Part shown: positions 1 to 7,976 of the stretch, piece after piece
Numbering within the stretch: the stretch's first letter is position 1
Layout: the number at the start of each line of letters is the position of its first letter
Assembly (NCBI GenBank): GCA_017518105.1
Contig: JAFWWC010000002.1
Coordinates: forward strand, 62,001-126,000
Length of the DNA: 64,000 nt
Reading direction: 5' to 3'
Source of the DNA: Selenomonadaceae bacterium
GTDB taxonomy: Bacteria > Bacillota > Negativicutes > Selenomonadales > Selenomonadaceae
Translations under genes and position numbers: made by a program
Notes under the pieces: generated by a model
What the model was told of the DNA's origin: nothing
The model's database searches: none
The model's input: only the letters and a program-made list of their open reading frames with translations

Positions 1-1
1 T

Positions 2-229
2 CCAGAAGTTATGGCTCCAGAAATGGCTGGTACGGTCGGCAAGCGAAAATCGATTTATGGCATGAGAGTTCGCCTCGATGAGGATGGCTCAAAGGAATTC
101 AATATCCTCTACCGCATGCACAAATTCGACGACACGTGGACACCTTGGGCTAAGAATGGCGAGAATCTTTATTCATATGGTGACAAACTCAACGCGATTC
201 AAATAAAGTTAGAGGCTAAGAATGCTTAA
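2..229 (+). CDS. C-terminal fragment of a ChW-repeat-like protein (partial)
   Basis: The reading frame is open from the left edge of the window, so this is the last ~75 residues of a longer protein whose start lies outside. The tail (IYGMRVRLDEDG..., then YRMHKFDDTWTPWAKNG, then an alternating LNAIQIKLEA end) resembles one ChW repeat (clostridial hydrophobic repeat with a conserved Trp). Such repeats are found in secreted or surface proteins of Firmicutes and are thought to mediate substrate or protein binding. Whether more repeats or a catalytic domain lie upstream cannot be seen. An ATG at 11 is internal and has no ribosome binding site. Assignment to the repeat family is by eye only. Confidence 0.55.
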   Translation, partial: PEVMAPEMAGTVGKRKSIYGMRVRLDEDGSKEFNILYRMHKFDDTWTPWAKNGENLYSYGDKLNAIQIKLEAKNA

Positions 230-290
230 AACTTTTTTAGGCTAATGCGGCTTTAACAAAGGCATGATAAATTTAGCGCAAAGGAGAGTG

Positions 291-1403
291 ATGAAAATGA
301 AGATGCCAAAGATTTTATCGGCAATCGCGGCGGCAGTGATTCTGTTTGCGACAAGTTCAGGCGTGTCAGCCGCGCCAAGGGCAAATAACTTTGTTGAAGG
401 CGTGGACTGGAAAAATCAAGTTATCACCGTGACTGGCGAGGGCGTTGCTCCTACTGATGCCGTCAACTACACACAGGCAAAAGGTTTAGCGTCCAAAGCC
501 GCGAAGGCTGATGCTTATCGCAAGCTCGCTGAGATTATTAACGGCGTGCGCGTCGAAGGCGAAACGACAGTTGAGAAAATGCTAACGACTCAAGATCGAA
601 TTCAACTGCGGGTCGAGGCGACGATTAAGGGAGCAAAAATTATCGACGAGACTTTCTTGAGCGACGGCGGCTATCGTGTGGTAATGCAAGTGCCGCTGTT
701 CGGCGTGTCGAATTCGTTAGCGGGCGCAGTCCTTGAAAAACCTACAGCAATCGAGCCTTTCCCAAATCCCGTAGCTGAAGTCGCGCCAAGTTCCCTGCCT
801 TACAATTCAACGACGCCAGTCAAGAAAAGAATCGAATACACGTCAAAGGTAACGGTCGAGGAAGAAAATTATACTCCCGCTCCGACGACGCCGACGACGC
901 CTTACAGACCGCCGCTCTCAAGAATGGCAATTCCGTCACTCGATACGATTATCTTGCAGAAAATGCAAAGTTCAATCTCAATGCAGGAGCCGACCTATCA
1001 GACAGCTTACAATGCGCCGACGACCTCTCAACCCGTAAGACGTTCCGTAGCCGATTATGCGTCTATGGCAGAAGGTGATTACACTGGTTTAATCGTCGAC
1101 TGCCGCGGCTTGGAACTTCAACCCGTCATGAGCCCTGTTATCATGAATTCAAACGGCACGAAGATTTACGGGCACAAGAACCTAGACATCGATAGAGTTA
1201 TCCGCGAGGGCATGGCAGATTATGTTGACGATACTGAACACGTCAGCCGGGCAGGAGAAAATCCCCTAGTCGTCAAGGCGGTCGGCGTGCAGAACTTCAA
1301 TAGCAATCCCGTCTTGGCAATCCCCGACTCGAATCGCGTTTTGATTGAGAACTACGCTACGAAATTTTTAAAGGACTTAAAGGTCGTCTTCATCTTCGAC
1401 TGA
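291..1403 (+). CDS. Secreted LPP20-domain-like protein with paralogous C-terminal domain
   Basis: Conserved exported protein of unknown function, ~370 residues. I chose the ATG at 291, which follows AAGGAG at 281-286; an ATG at 264 has no such site and 297 is also possible. Residues ~1-28 form a signal peptide with no lipobox cysteine. Residues ~30-145 look like an LPP20 domain (ITVTGEGVAP, then alanine-rich AKADAYRKLAEIINGV and a VEATIKGAKI strand), found in envelope lipoproteins. A Pro/Thr-rich linker follows. The last ~110 residues (SVADYASMAEGDYTGLIVDC ... VLIENYATKFLKDLKVVFIFD) recur almost unchanged in the protein at 53387-53890. A terminator follows at 1431, so it is probably monocistronic. 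The molecular role is unknown. Confidence 0.75.
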   Translation: MKMKMPKILSAIAAAVILFATSSGVSAAPRANNFVEGVDWKNQVITVTGEGVAPTDAVNYTQAKGLASKAAKADAYRKLAEIINGVRVEGETTVEKMLTTQDRIQLRVEATIKGAKIIDETFLSDGGYRVVMQVPLFGVSNSLAGAVLEKPTAIEPFPNPVAEVAPSSLPYNSTTPVKKRIEYTSKVTVEEENYTPAPTTPTTPYRPPLSRMAIPSLDTIILQKMQSSISMQEPTYQTAYNAPTTSQPVRRSVADYASMAEGDYTGLIVDCRGLELQPVMSPVIMNSNGTKIYGHKNLDIDRVIREGMADYVDDTEHVSRAGENPLVVKAVGVQNFNSNPVLAIPDSNRVLIENYATKFLKDLKVVFIFD

Positions 1404-1430
1404 GCTTTTAACGATAAAAAAATTTCTTAT

Positions 1431-1456
1431 CCCGTCGACGAGGCGGGGCTTTTTTT
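1431..1456 (+). terminator. Rho-independent terminator after the LPP20-like gene
   Basis: Six-pair stem CCCGTC/GGCGGG (one G-T) with loop GACGA, followed by GC and seven T. It lies 28 bases past the stop codon and before the rny promoter. Confidence 0.8.
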
Positions 1457-1470
1457 ATGCGGCAAAGTAT

Positions 1471-1499
1471 TTGACATATCCCTTGACAATCTATAAAAT
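1471..1499 (+). promoter_or_regulatory. Sigma-A promoter for rny
   Basis: Perfect -35 TTGACA (1471-1476), 17-base spacer, -10 TAAAAT (1494-1499), 30 bases upstream of the rny start. A second TTGACA at 1483 has no good -10 partner. Confidence 0.8.
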
Positions 1500-1529
1500 A
1501 ACTCGGTATGTAAGCAAAAGTTTTGGGGG

Positions 1530-3074
1530 GTGAACGTTATCGTTATTACAATCGTAGCAGTCATTATCGCAATAGTTCTCGGAGCAGTCGGAGGTTACGC
1601 GGTACGGAAGAAATCAGCTGAAGCCAAAATCGGCTCGGCGGAGGACGAAGCACGCCGCATCGTCGAAGAGGCACACGAGAAATCTAACGCAGAAAAAAAA
1701 GAAGCCATTCTTGAAGCTAAGGAAGAAATTCATAGAATGCGGCAGGATCTCGACCGCGACACCAAAGAACGACGCAACGAACTTTCTCGCCAAGAACGAC
1801 GCGTCGTGCAAAAGGAAGAGAGCCTAGACAAGAAGTTGGATTCGCTGGAAAAGAAAGAAGTTCTTCTGAGTAAAAAGGAGGCGCGGCTTAACGAGTCGCA
1901 AGCACAACTAAACGCCATGCAGGAAAAGGAGGATGCAGAACTAGAACGCATTGCCGAGCTTAGCCGGGACGAGGCGCGAACGATTCTAATGAACGAAGTC
2001 GAAGAGGGCTTGAAGCACGATAAAGCACTCCGAATCAAGGAATATGAAACGCAAATCCGCGACGAGGCTGATAAAAAGGCACGGGACATCTTGAGCACGG
2101 CAATTCAGCGTTGTGCGGCAGACCACGTGGCAGAAACAACGGTATCAGTCGTGGCACTACCAAGCGACGACATGAAGGGAAGGATTATCGGACGCGAGGG
2201 CAGGAATATCCGAACGCTTGAGACTTTGACGGGCATTGATTTAATAATCGACGATACGCCAGAAGCCGTCATCTTGTCCGGCTTTGACCCTGTCAAACGG
2301 GAGATTGCTCGCGTCGCTCTGGAGAAATTAATCTCTGATGGACGAATCCACCCTGCGCGAATTGAAGAGATGGTCGAGAAGGCAACCCGCGAAGTCGATA
2401 ACCGCATGAAGGAGGCAGGCGAACAGGCAACCTTTAAAGTCGGCGTGCACGGGATACACCCTGAACTCGTCAAACTCTTAGGGCGGCTGAAGTATCGCAC
2501 AAGCTACGGGCAAAACGTTTTAGATCACTCAATCGAAGTGGCGACGTTGGCGGGCATTATGGCAAGCGAACTCGGCGTTGACGTGAATTTAGCAAAACGG
2601 GCAGGACTCCTGCACGACATAGGCAAGGCAGTCGACCACGAGATAGAAGGACCGCACGTGACGATTGGCGCGGACTTAGCTAAACGTTATCGCGAAAACA
2701 AGGTTGTTATCAATGCCATTGCGTCACATCATGGCGACGTGGAAGCGACTTCGGTAGAGGCAATCCTAGTGGCGGCGGCGGACGCAGTTTCAGCGGCAAG
2801 ACCCGGTGCACGTCGTGAAAGTCTGGAAATGTACCTTAAGCGGCTTAAGATGTTAGAAGAGATTGCAGAGTCTTTCGAGGGCGTAGAAAGATGCTTTGCG
2901 ATTCAGGCGGGCAGAGAGATTCGCGTCATGGTTAAGCCCGATAAAATCGACGACGCGGCGGCAACTACTCTTGCTCATGACATTGTTAAGAAGATAGAAA
3001 AGGATTTGGATTATCCCGGACAGGTTCGGGCGACGATCATTCGCGAGGTTCGAGTTGTCGACTACGCAAAATAA
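1530..3074 (+). CDS. rny: Ribonuclease Y
   Basis: Membrane-anchored endoribonuclease that starts turnover of many mRNAs in Firmicutes. The 514 residues match the family's usual ~520. Order: N-terminal transmembrane helix (~3-24), long charged coiled coil (~30-200), KH RNA-binding domain with [12 protein letters not shown], then an HD metal-dependent hydrolase domain with [12 protein letters not shown] and a second ASHHGD motif. Start is the GTG at 1530, directly after a run of G that can act as ribosome binding site and in line with the TM helix. It is followed by a conserved unknown gene and a YmdB-type phosphodiesterase; the rny-ymdB-spoVS neighbourhood is common in Firmicutes. A consensus promoter lies just upstream. 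Confidence 0.97.
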   Translation: MNVIVITIVAVIIAIVLGAVGGYAVRKKSAEAKIGSAEDEARRIVEEAHEKSNAEKKEAILEAKEEIHRMRQDLDRDTKERRNELSRQERRVVQKEESLDKKLDSLEKKEVLLSKKEARLNESQAQLNAMQEKEDAELERIAELSRDEARTILMNEVEEGLKHDKALRIKEYETQIRDEADKKARDILSTAIQRCAADHVAETTVSVVALPSDDMKGRIIGREGRNIRTLETLTGIDLIIDDTPEAVILSGFDPVKREIARVALEKLISDGRIHPARIEEMVEKATREVDNRMKEAGEQATFKVGVHGIHPELVKLLGRLKYRTSYGQNVLDHSIEVATLAGIMASELGVDVNLAKRAGLLHDIGKAVDHEIEGPHVTIGADLAKRYRENKVVINAIASHHGDVEATSVEAILVAAADAVSAARPGARRESLEMYLKRLKMLEEIAESFEGVERCFAIQAGREIRVMVKPDKIDDAAATTLAHDIVKKIEKDLDYPGQVRATIIREVRVVDYAK

Positions 3075-3088
3075 TTCAATACGTAGTG

Positions 3089-3131
3089 AATGCGTGGTGC
3101 GTAATGAATTAAGATTTACGCATTGCGCATT
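3089..3131. repeat. Imperfect inverted repeat between rny and the next gene
   Basis: Arms at 3089-3104 and 3116-3131 (AATGCGTGGTGCGTAA against TTACGCATTGCGCATT, about 13 of 16 paired). The arms are themselves built from a GCGTAAT-like short motif. There is no T run, so it is not a classical terminator. It could be an mRNA processing or stability hairpin, or a dispersed palindromic repeat. Confidence 0.6.
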
Positions 3132-3164
3132 AAAATTTTTCCGTTGATAAAGGAGGTTGGAGCG

Positions 3165-3692
3165 GTGTTTGATTTTCTGAAAAGGACGAAGAAGCCCAAT
3201 CCCGACGCCAGTCGGTTGTTGGCGTCAATTTTAGTAGTGTTCCCTACAGTCCAATCAGTGACGTATGAGTCGAAAGGCGAGACGCTTGAATTCTCCTTTG
3301 CATTGAACGGGAAATTTACGCAAAATGATTTCGAGAACTTCTTGGCTTACGTGGCGGAGTCATTGGAGACCTTTCACCATCTGGAAGGCATAGGCGGTGC
3401 GAAGATTGAACTAAACGTCGAGGGCGTCTACGGCACATGCTTTTTGACTGTTCGGCGGGATGTGGCAACGCTTACTTGTCGGGAGCTATCGCTTTTGACG
3501 GAGCTGGCAGTAAATTATTTCGGCGAGAACTTGATTGAGGAATACGACGATAACTTCTTCCCCGACGAGGAGTATTTGATAGCGCAGGAAGATTATTTGG
3601 AGCAATGCCTAAATAATATGCGTCAATTGCGAGTGGAAGGGCGGCTAGTCGGCGTGCGGGAGCATGAACGCGTTGTAGTCTATGCCCGATAG
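3165..3692 (+). CDS. Conserved protein of unknown function
   Basis: About 175 residues, acidic, soluble, with no signal peptide and no motif I recognise. Start is the GTG at 3165, eight bases after a perfect AGGAGG (3151-3156); an ATG at 3123 lies inside the inverted repeat and has no binding site. The N-terminus FDFLKRTKKPNPDASR is basic and the rest alternates short strands and helices (FSFALNGKFTQNDFENFLAYV). It sits between rny and the ymdB-like gene and is probably co-transcribed with them. I know of no assigned function. Confidence 0.8.
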   Translation: MFDFLKRTKKPNPDASRLLASILVVFPTVQSVTYESKGETLEFSFALNGKFTQNDFENFLAYVAESLETFHHLEGIGGAKIELNVEGVYGTCFLTVRRDVATLTCRELSLLTELAVNYFGENLIEEYDDNFFPDEEYLIAQEDYLEQCLNNMRQLRVEGRLVGVREHERVVVYAR

Positions 3693-3708
3693 GAGGGAGA
3701 GAGGTCTT

Positions 3709-4500
3709 TTGCGTATTCTAATGGTTGGTGATGTTGTCGGGAGACCCGGCAGATATTTTTTTATGGAGCAAACACCTGAACTCCGCCGGCAGAAAAATAT
3801 TGATATGGTGGTTGTCAACGGCGAGAACGCGGCACACGGCAAAGGCTTGACGCCGAATATTTTCGAGGAACTGACAGGCGGCGGCGCGGATGTTGTAACG
3901 ACTGGCAATCACATCTGGGACAATCCAAAAGTCATGGAGATTATCGACACGGAACCTTTCCTGCTTCGTCCCGCGAATTACCCCGAAGACACGCCTGGCA
4001 AAGGCTTTTGCATTTATCCCGTCGGCAAAAAGAAAATTGGCGTGATTAACATGGCGGGAAGGGTTTTCATGCAACCGCCAATGGACGACCCGTTCAGACT
4101 TGGCGATAAGATTCTCAAGTTCATGGAAAAGAATTGCGACGTTATCTTAGTTGATTTTCACGCTGAGGCGACCAGTGAAAAGCTCGCCTTCGCTAATTAC
4201 TTCGATGGACGAGTTACGGCGGTCGTCGGCACGCATACGCATATACAAACGGCGGACGAAAAGATTTTGCCTAAGGGCACGGCTTATATCAGCGATTTGG
4301 GCATGGTCGGCGCGGAGAATTCTATTTTGGGCATGGCGGTTGAACCCGTGGTAAAGAGATTCCTTACGGGGCGTCCGAGCCGCTTTGACGTTGCAGAGGG
4401 TGCCGCTATCTACTGCGCCCTGCTGATTGACATTGACGACAAGACGAACAAAGCCGTTAAGGTCAAACGAATCTTTATCAAGCCGCAAGAAAGGATTTGA
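3709..4500 (+). CDS. YmdB-family metallophosphodiesterase (TIGR00282)
   Basis: Dinuclear-metal phosphodiesterase; in Bacillus the YmdB relative hydrolyses 2',3'-cyclic nucleotides and affects sporulation and biofilm decisions. The family motifs are present: MVGDVVGRPGR at the N-terminus, VNGENAAHGKG, TTGNHIWD, DFHAEATSEK and GTHTHIQTAD (metal-binding His and Asp). The product from the TTG at 3709 has 263 residues, the family's usual size, and begins MRILMVGD as homologues do. A GAGAGAGG stretch precedes it; the ATG at 3682 lacks a site and overlaps the upstream gene. It probably belongs to the rny transcription unit. Confidence 0.9.
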   Translation: MRILMVGDVVGRPGRYFFMEQTPELRRQKNIDMVVVNGENAAHGKGLTPNIFEELTGGGADVVTTGNHIWDNPKVMEIIDTEPFLLRPANYPEDTPGKGFCIYPVGKKKIGVINMAGRVFMQPPMDDPFRLGDKILKFMEKNCDVILVDFHAEATSEKLAFANYFDGRVTAVVGTHTHIQTADEKILPKGTAYISDLGMVGAENSILGMAVEPVVKRFLTGRPSRFDVAEGAAIYCALLIDIDDKTNKAVKVKRIFIKPQERI

Positions 4501-5027
4501 TTTTTTGAAAGATGAACCTCTTCGGGTGGGTATGCTCAGATTGCGGCATAGAATCCCCGAATACTCGGAGCCGCACTTTATGTCATATTCGGCGATAAGT
4601 GGCGGACTGTAAAAAAAATATGTTGGCTCTCGGAGAAAATTTGGCTAAATACTGTTAGTCATTCTCCAAAGAAAAACCCTTTGCAATCGGTATTGACGTT
4701 GCTATTGTAAGACACGGGACGGATTATAGCTTTAAAATTTTTGAGATTAACATGCGAAACCCTGGAAGCGTCTTTTTTAAGGCGCAGGTTGCTTTTGCCG
4801 CCCTTGAGTATCTGCAATATCTTGGCAAGACCATCGAGAAATCTGCGAAATCATAAAGAATGGGCATTGCCCGCCACGATAAAATATATAATAAAATCGC
4901 TGGAGTAAGTGAAGGATTTAAATTAAGTATGAAGAATTAACAAGGAAAATAATTTAGACGCAGAAGGAGCCGCAGCAGGTAGAAAACTACTACAACAGAA
5001 AAATGCAACAAGGGAGGAGGAGCAATC
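4501..5027. other. Intergenic region before spoVS with coding remnant
   Basis: 527 bases without an intact gene. A short frame at 4511-4609 (reading GWVCSDCGIES) has no ribosome binding site and is not called. A remnant at 4659-4856 is listed separately. An AT-rich tract with ATATATAATAAAAT lies near 4883-4900 and may hold a promoter for spoVS; no confident -35 partner is visible. Confidence 0.5.
4659..4856 (+). pseudogene. Possible decayed gene fragment
   Basis: A start-less open frame of 65 codons following a stop at 4656. It reads like real protein: PFAIGIDVAIVRHGTDYSF, then KIFEINMRNPGSVFFKAQ and an alanine/leucine-rich helix, ending in TAA at 4854-4856. The codon choice resembles neighbouring genes. 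No in-frame start with a ribosome binding site exists, and the preceding sequence is broken by stops in all plus frames. The FEINxRxPGS-like stretch faintly recalls ATP-grasp proteins, but I cannot assign it. It is most likely the 3' end of a lost gene. Confidence 0.35.
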
Positions 5028-5288
5028 ATGGAAATCCTAAAGGTATCAGCCAAATCTAACCCCAATTCCGTCGCCGGCGCACTCGCGGGAGTCATCCGCG
5101 AAACTGGAAGTGCCGAGATGCAGGCGATAGGTGCTGGAGCGCTGAACCAAGCGGTTAAAGCAGTTGCCATTGCACGCGGCTTCGTGGCACCGCACGGCGT
5201 AGACCTCATCTGCATTCCTGCTTTTACGGACATTGAAATTGACGGGAGTGAACGAACTGCTATCAAACTTATAGTCGAACCGCGTTAA
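5028..5288 (+). CDS. spoVS: Stage V sporulation protein S (Alba-like)
   Basis: Small 86-residue protein almost matching the SpoVS family in full: MEILKVSAKSNPNSVAGALA, then an AIGAGALNQAVKAVAIARG core and an FTDIEIDGSERTAIKL end. SpoVS in Bacillus is needed for coat assembly and septation control during sporulation; the fold is related to Alba nucleic-acid-binding proteins, and it also persists in non-sporulating Firmicutes. The ATG is preceded by GGGAGGAGGAG. Its position after rny and ymdB agrees with the common Firmicute order. Confidence 0.95.
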   Translation: MEILKVSAKSNPNSVAGALAGVIRETGSAEMQAIGAGALNQAVKAVAIARGFVAPHGVDLICIPAFTDIEIDGSERTAIKLIVEPR

Positions 5289-5360
5289 TTCCTCACTCCA
5301 CCAAAGGATTTATGAAGCCGTGAAGGTGAACATTATCAAAAGTTACGGAGGTAAAGTCAA

Positions 5361-6185
5361 ATGGCCGGCGATTTGCACACCCATACGAATTTTTCGGACG
5401 GGTCATATTCCCCCGAAGAGCTCGTGGCGGCGGCGAAGAAAATCGGTCTCCACTATCTGGGTATTACCGATCATGACACGGTTGATGGTGTTCGCCAGCT
5501 CTATGAAAACGGGCTTTATCCAGGAAGGGGCATAAACATAATTCCTGGAGTCGAGCTTAGTGCGAATCATCCAGAAAAAGACCTTCACATTGTCGGTTAC
5601 AACATTGATATTTACAACGAAGCTCTTTTAGAAATGATTGATAAGATTATTGAGGCGCGTTGGGAGAGATTTAGCGAAATTATCCGTATACTCCAAGGCA
5701 AAAAGTACAATATTCGTGAGGCAGACGTTTTGAAAATCGCGGGCACAAGTCGTTCAATCGGACGGGCGCACATTGCCAGAACTTTGGTTAAAGTCGGTGC
5801 GTTTAAAACTGTTCGCGAGGTCTTTGAAAAGATGCTCGGCAAGGGTTGCCCCGCTTATGTGCCGCGCTATCAGCCCGAAGTCGACGAGATAGTTGAGGTT
5901 ATTCATCAGGCGGGCGGCTTGGCTATGTTGGCTCACCCAAAACTTATCGGCGATGATGAACTGGTTGAGGAGCTTTGCAAAAAGTTGGACGGGCTGGAAG
6001 TCTACTACCCCTGCCACAAGCCCGAAGACACGCAACATTATTTCTTCCTAGCTAAGAAATATCATCTGCTGATAACGGGCGGAAGTGATTTTCACGGTGC
6101 GTCTTCACGATTCGTAAACAATCTCGGCGAATTCACGATAAGCGATAAGCTTGCCGAAAAATTCTTCGTCAAGCCCGCAAACTAA
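5361..6185 (+). CDS. PHP-domain phosphoesterase
   Basis: 274-residue polymerase-and-histidinol-phosphatase domain protein. Metal-binding motifs are visible: DLHTHTNFSDG (residues ~4-14), GITDHDTVDG, PGVELSAN, AMLAHPKL and GGSDFHGA near the end. This arrangement is that of the YciV/TrpH group, which includes RNase AM and 3',5'-nucleotide bisphosphate phosphatases. A role in clearing short nucleotides or pAp is therefore likely but unproven. Start is the ATG at 5361 after ACGGAGGT. It ends in a clear terminator and is probably co-transcribed with spoVS. Confidence 0.88.
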   Translation: MAGDLHTHTNFSDGSYSPEELVAAAKKIGLHYLGITDHDTVDGVRQLYENGLYPGRGINIIPGVELSANHPEKDLHIVGYNIDIYNEALLEMIDKIIEARWERFSEIIRILQGKKYNIREADVLKIAGTSRSIGRAHIARTLVKVGAFKTVREVFEKMLGKGCPAYVPRYQPEVDEIVEVIHQAGGLAMLAHPKLIGDDELVEELCKKLDGLEVYYPCHKPEDTQHYFFLAKKYHLLITGGSDFHGASSRFVNNLGEFTISDKLAEKFFVKPAN

Positions 6186-6202
6186 CAATCGAAAAAAAAA
6201 GT

Positions 6203-6237
6203 AATCCGTCAGCAACCCTGCGACGGGTTATTTTTTT
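6203..6237 (+). terminator. Terminator after the PHP gene
   Basis: Stem AATCCGTC/GACGGGTT, eight pairs with one G-T, 11-base loop, followed by A and seven T. Confidence 0.8.
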
Positions 6238-6262
6238 GCCCGCCTATAATTGAATTAAAACC

Positions 6263-6291
6263 TTGCATATTTTTTTCAGATAAGCTAGAAT
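6263..6291 (+). promoter_or_regulatory. Sigma-A promoter for the lysine-rich secreted protein
   Basis: -35 TTGCAT (6263-6268), 17-base T-rich spacer, -10 TAGAAT (6286-6291), 34 bases before the start codon. Confidence 0.7.
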
Positions 6292-6325
6292 ACGCCCGAA
6301 AATATTCTAAATGAGGTGAGCGGCG

Positions 6326-7078
6326 TTGCGTAAAATTTTTTTTCTAACAGCACTGTTGATGATGATTCTGACGGCTACAGCTTTTGCGGAGGAGACAACC
6401 GAAGCTAAAACTCCCGACGAGTCTTCCGTTTCCGAGGAGGCAACCGAAGCCGAGACTCCCGAAGGTCCTTACGTTTACACGAGCGAGGATTTCAAATACT
6501 CAATAACCTGCCCGTTTAAACCCCTTGCAGTCGTAGAAAATCCTTGGCAGGAGACTGACAAGCACGGCGAGATGTTAGTCTTCGCAAACGAGGGTATCGA
6601 CGTTCTTTACGGCTACATTATCCAGGTAGACGCCTTCGACACAAATGAGGTTCCTGACTTCAACAAAGGCTCCGTGATGGCTATTGGCGAGTATCTGGAC
6701 GGGCTAAAGAAGAATGGCGGCTTCGGTGATGCAAGACTGGTGAACATTACCAAGAAAAATAAGGGCGTCGCCGCTATTACTGCCGAAAAGATTGATGTCA
6801 TCAATCCGGAGACGGGCGAGGTCGAAGGCGAATTTGTCGCTGACAAGCAGTACATTTATACTTTCTTCCGTACGCCTGAAGGTCGTTGCATAAGCATTCA
6901 GCTAATAAGCGCGAATCTCGATGATAAAATGTTCGTTGATACCTATCGCGGCAGCGTAGCCAGCTTCAAGGACAATATCAAAGACAAGAAGTCCAAAAAG
7001 GATAAAGATAAGAAGTCAAAGAAGGACAAGGACAAGAAAGATAAAAAGGACAAGAAGAAAGATAAAGACAAGAAATAA
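6326..7078 (+). CDS. Secreted protein with lysine/aspartate-rich tail
   Basis: Unknown exported protein, 250 residues. The TTG start is six bases after GAGGTGAG. A signal peptide (~1-21, MRKIFFLTALLMMI...AFA) is followed by an acidic Glu/Thr/Pro linker with two copies of an EATEA-type motif, then a compact domain (~45-215). The last ~32 residues are almost only Lys, Asp and Ser in a repeating KKDKDKK pattern. Such a tail may bind lipopolysaccharide, peptidoglycan or nucleic acid, but this is speculation. It stands alone between a terminator and the tRNA-Gln promoter. Confidence 0.75.
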   Translation: MRKIFFLTALLMMILTATAFAEETTEAKTPDESSVSEEATEAETPEGPYVYTSEDFKYSITCPFKPLAVVENPWQETDKHGEMLVFANEGIDVLYGYIIQVDAFDTNEVPDFNKGSVMAIGEYLDGLKKNGGFGDARLVNITKKNKGVAAITAEKIDVINPETGEVEGEFVADKQYIYTFFRTPEGRCISIQLISANLDDKMFVDTYRGSVASFKDNIKDKKSKKDKDKKSKKDKDKKDKKDKKKDKDKK

Positions 7079-7083
7079 TCTAG

Positions 7084-7112
7084 TTGACAAAGCAAACGCC
7101 GTGTGGTATAAG
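7084..7112 (+). promoter_or_regulatory. Promoter for tRNA-Gln
   Basis: TTGACA (7084-7089), 17-base spacer, TATAAG (7107-7112), 20 bases before the mature tRNA. Confidence 0.85.
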
Positions 7113-7131
7113 TGACAACGGTTTTACTCAA

Positions 7132-7207
7132 AGGGGTATCGCCAAGTTGGTAAGGCACCAGACTCTGAATCTGGCATGCGTTGGTTCGAGTCCAGCTACC
7201 CCTGCCA
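7132..7207 (+). tRNA. tRNA-Gln (anticodon CTG)
   Basis: Complete cloverleaf with acceptor AGGGGTA/TACCCCT, anticodon stem CCAGA/TCTGG with loop CTCTGAA (anticodon CTG reads CAG), T-loop TTCGAGT, discriminator G and encoded CCA. The sequence strongly resembles bacterial tRNA-Gln (GGGGTATCGCCAAG core). Confidence 0.93.
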
Positions 7208-7221
7208 ATCTCGAAATTATT

Positions 7222-7257
7222 AAAAGCCTGCGTCTTGAACGGCGCGGGCTTTTCGGA
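7222..7257 (+). terminator. Terminator after tRNA-Gln
   Basis: Stem AAAAGCCTGCG/CGCGGGCTTTT (7222-7232 with 7243-7253). The T run is partly within the stem. Confidence 0.7.
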
Positions 7258-7279
7258 TTTTAAAGGGGAGGTCACGGGC

Positions 7280-7975
7280 ATGGAAGAAACAATGGTATCG
7301 AGTTTTTCGGGGGCACTGAACTTTTTGGCGTTGGGTTTGGGCGTCGTGTTATTGTTCGCGGTGGCTTATCTTTGGTCGAGCAACAGCAATAAGACCGCCG
7401 AGCTTGAACGGATTCAATCGGAGCTTAAGCGCATGAAAAAAACTTTGACGGCGTTGCAAGAGAAGGTCAACCAGATACGGGAGCCAAAAGTTATTTCGGA
7501 AGTCCCGCAAGCCGAGCCGTTCGGGTTGGATTTATCGGAGCCGCGAAGTTCGAGTATAACGCCGCTGGCACCGCAAGACCCGTGGCTTAACTTCGTCGAC
7601 GATTATAACAAGCTGGCGGAGGTCATGAAAAATCCGGGGCAGCTCATGAAGTGCGAAAAATTTGTTCGGGAACATAAGCTGAGGATTTTGACTTACGGCG
7701 GGGCGATGACTTTCCGAACGGCAATCGATGTTAAGGACAGCGGCTATTGGGCGTTCAAGTGCGGGCTTGATGAATATGCGGTCGTTCCAAACCCGATGAA
7801 CCCCTGCGACGAGGAACTGCACGAGCACGGCGGCATGAAGGAGATTTACGCGCTGAACTATCAGGACGGCGTTTATCGGAAGTACTTCGTTAAGTTGCCG
7901 GCGATTGTTGATTTGAACGTGGACGGCACTTGGCAGATAAAAAATCCTGGCGTTGTGAATTTGGAGAGGAAATGA
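7280..7975 (+). CDS. Membrane-anchored coiled-coil protein, unknown function
   Basis: 231 residues from the ATG at 7280, which follows GGGGAGGT; an earlier in-frame start at 7181 lies inside the tRNA and is not credible. One transmembrane helix (~12-30) is followed by a coiled coil (LERIQSELKRMKKTLTALQ, ~38-62), a Pro/Ser linker and a C-terminal globular domain (~105-231). The domain has Cys residues in CGLDEY and NPCDEEL. No family is recognised. The stop is one base before the start of the NagZ-like gene, so the two are translationally linked. Confidence 0.78.
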   Translation: MEETMVSSFSGALNFLALGLGVVLLFAVAYLWSSNSNKTAELERIQSELKRMKKTLTALQEKVNQIREPKVISEVPQAEPFGLDLSEPRSSSITPLAPQDPWLNFVDDYNKLAEVMKNPGQLMKCEKFVREHKLRILTYGGAMTFRTAIDVKDSGYWAFKCGLDEYAVVPNPMNPCDEELHEHGGMKEIYALNYQDGVYRKYFVKLPAIVDLNVDGTWQIKNPGVVNLERK

Positions 7976-7976
7976 C

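Noticed and set aside
3089-3131. Terminator of rny
   Set aside because: The hairpin lacks a T run and the next gene follows closely with a strong ribosome site.
4511-4609. Short cysteine-containing frame
   Set aside because: No ribosome binding site and no support beyond two cysteines in CSDCG.
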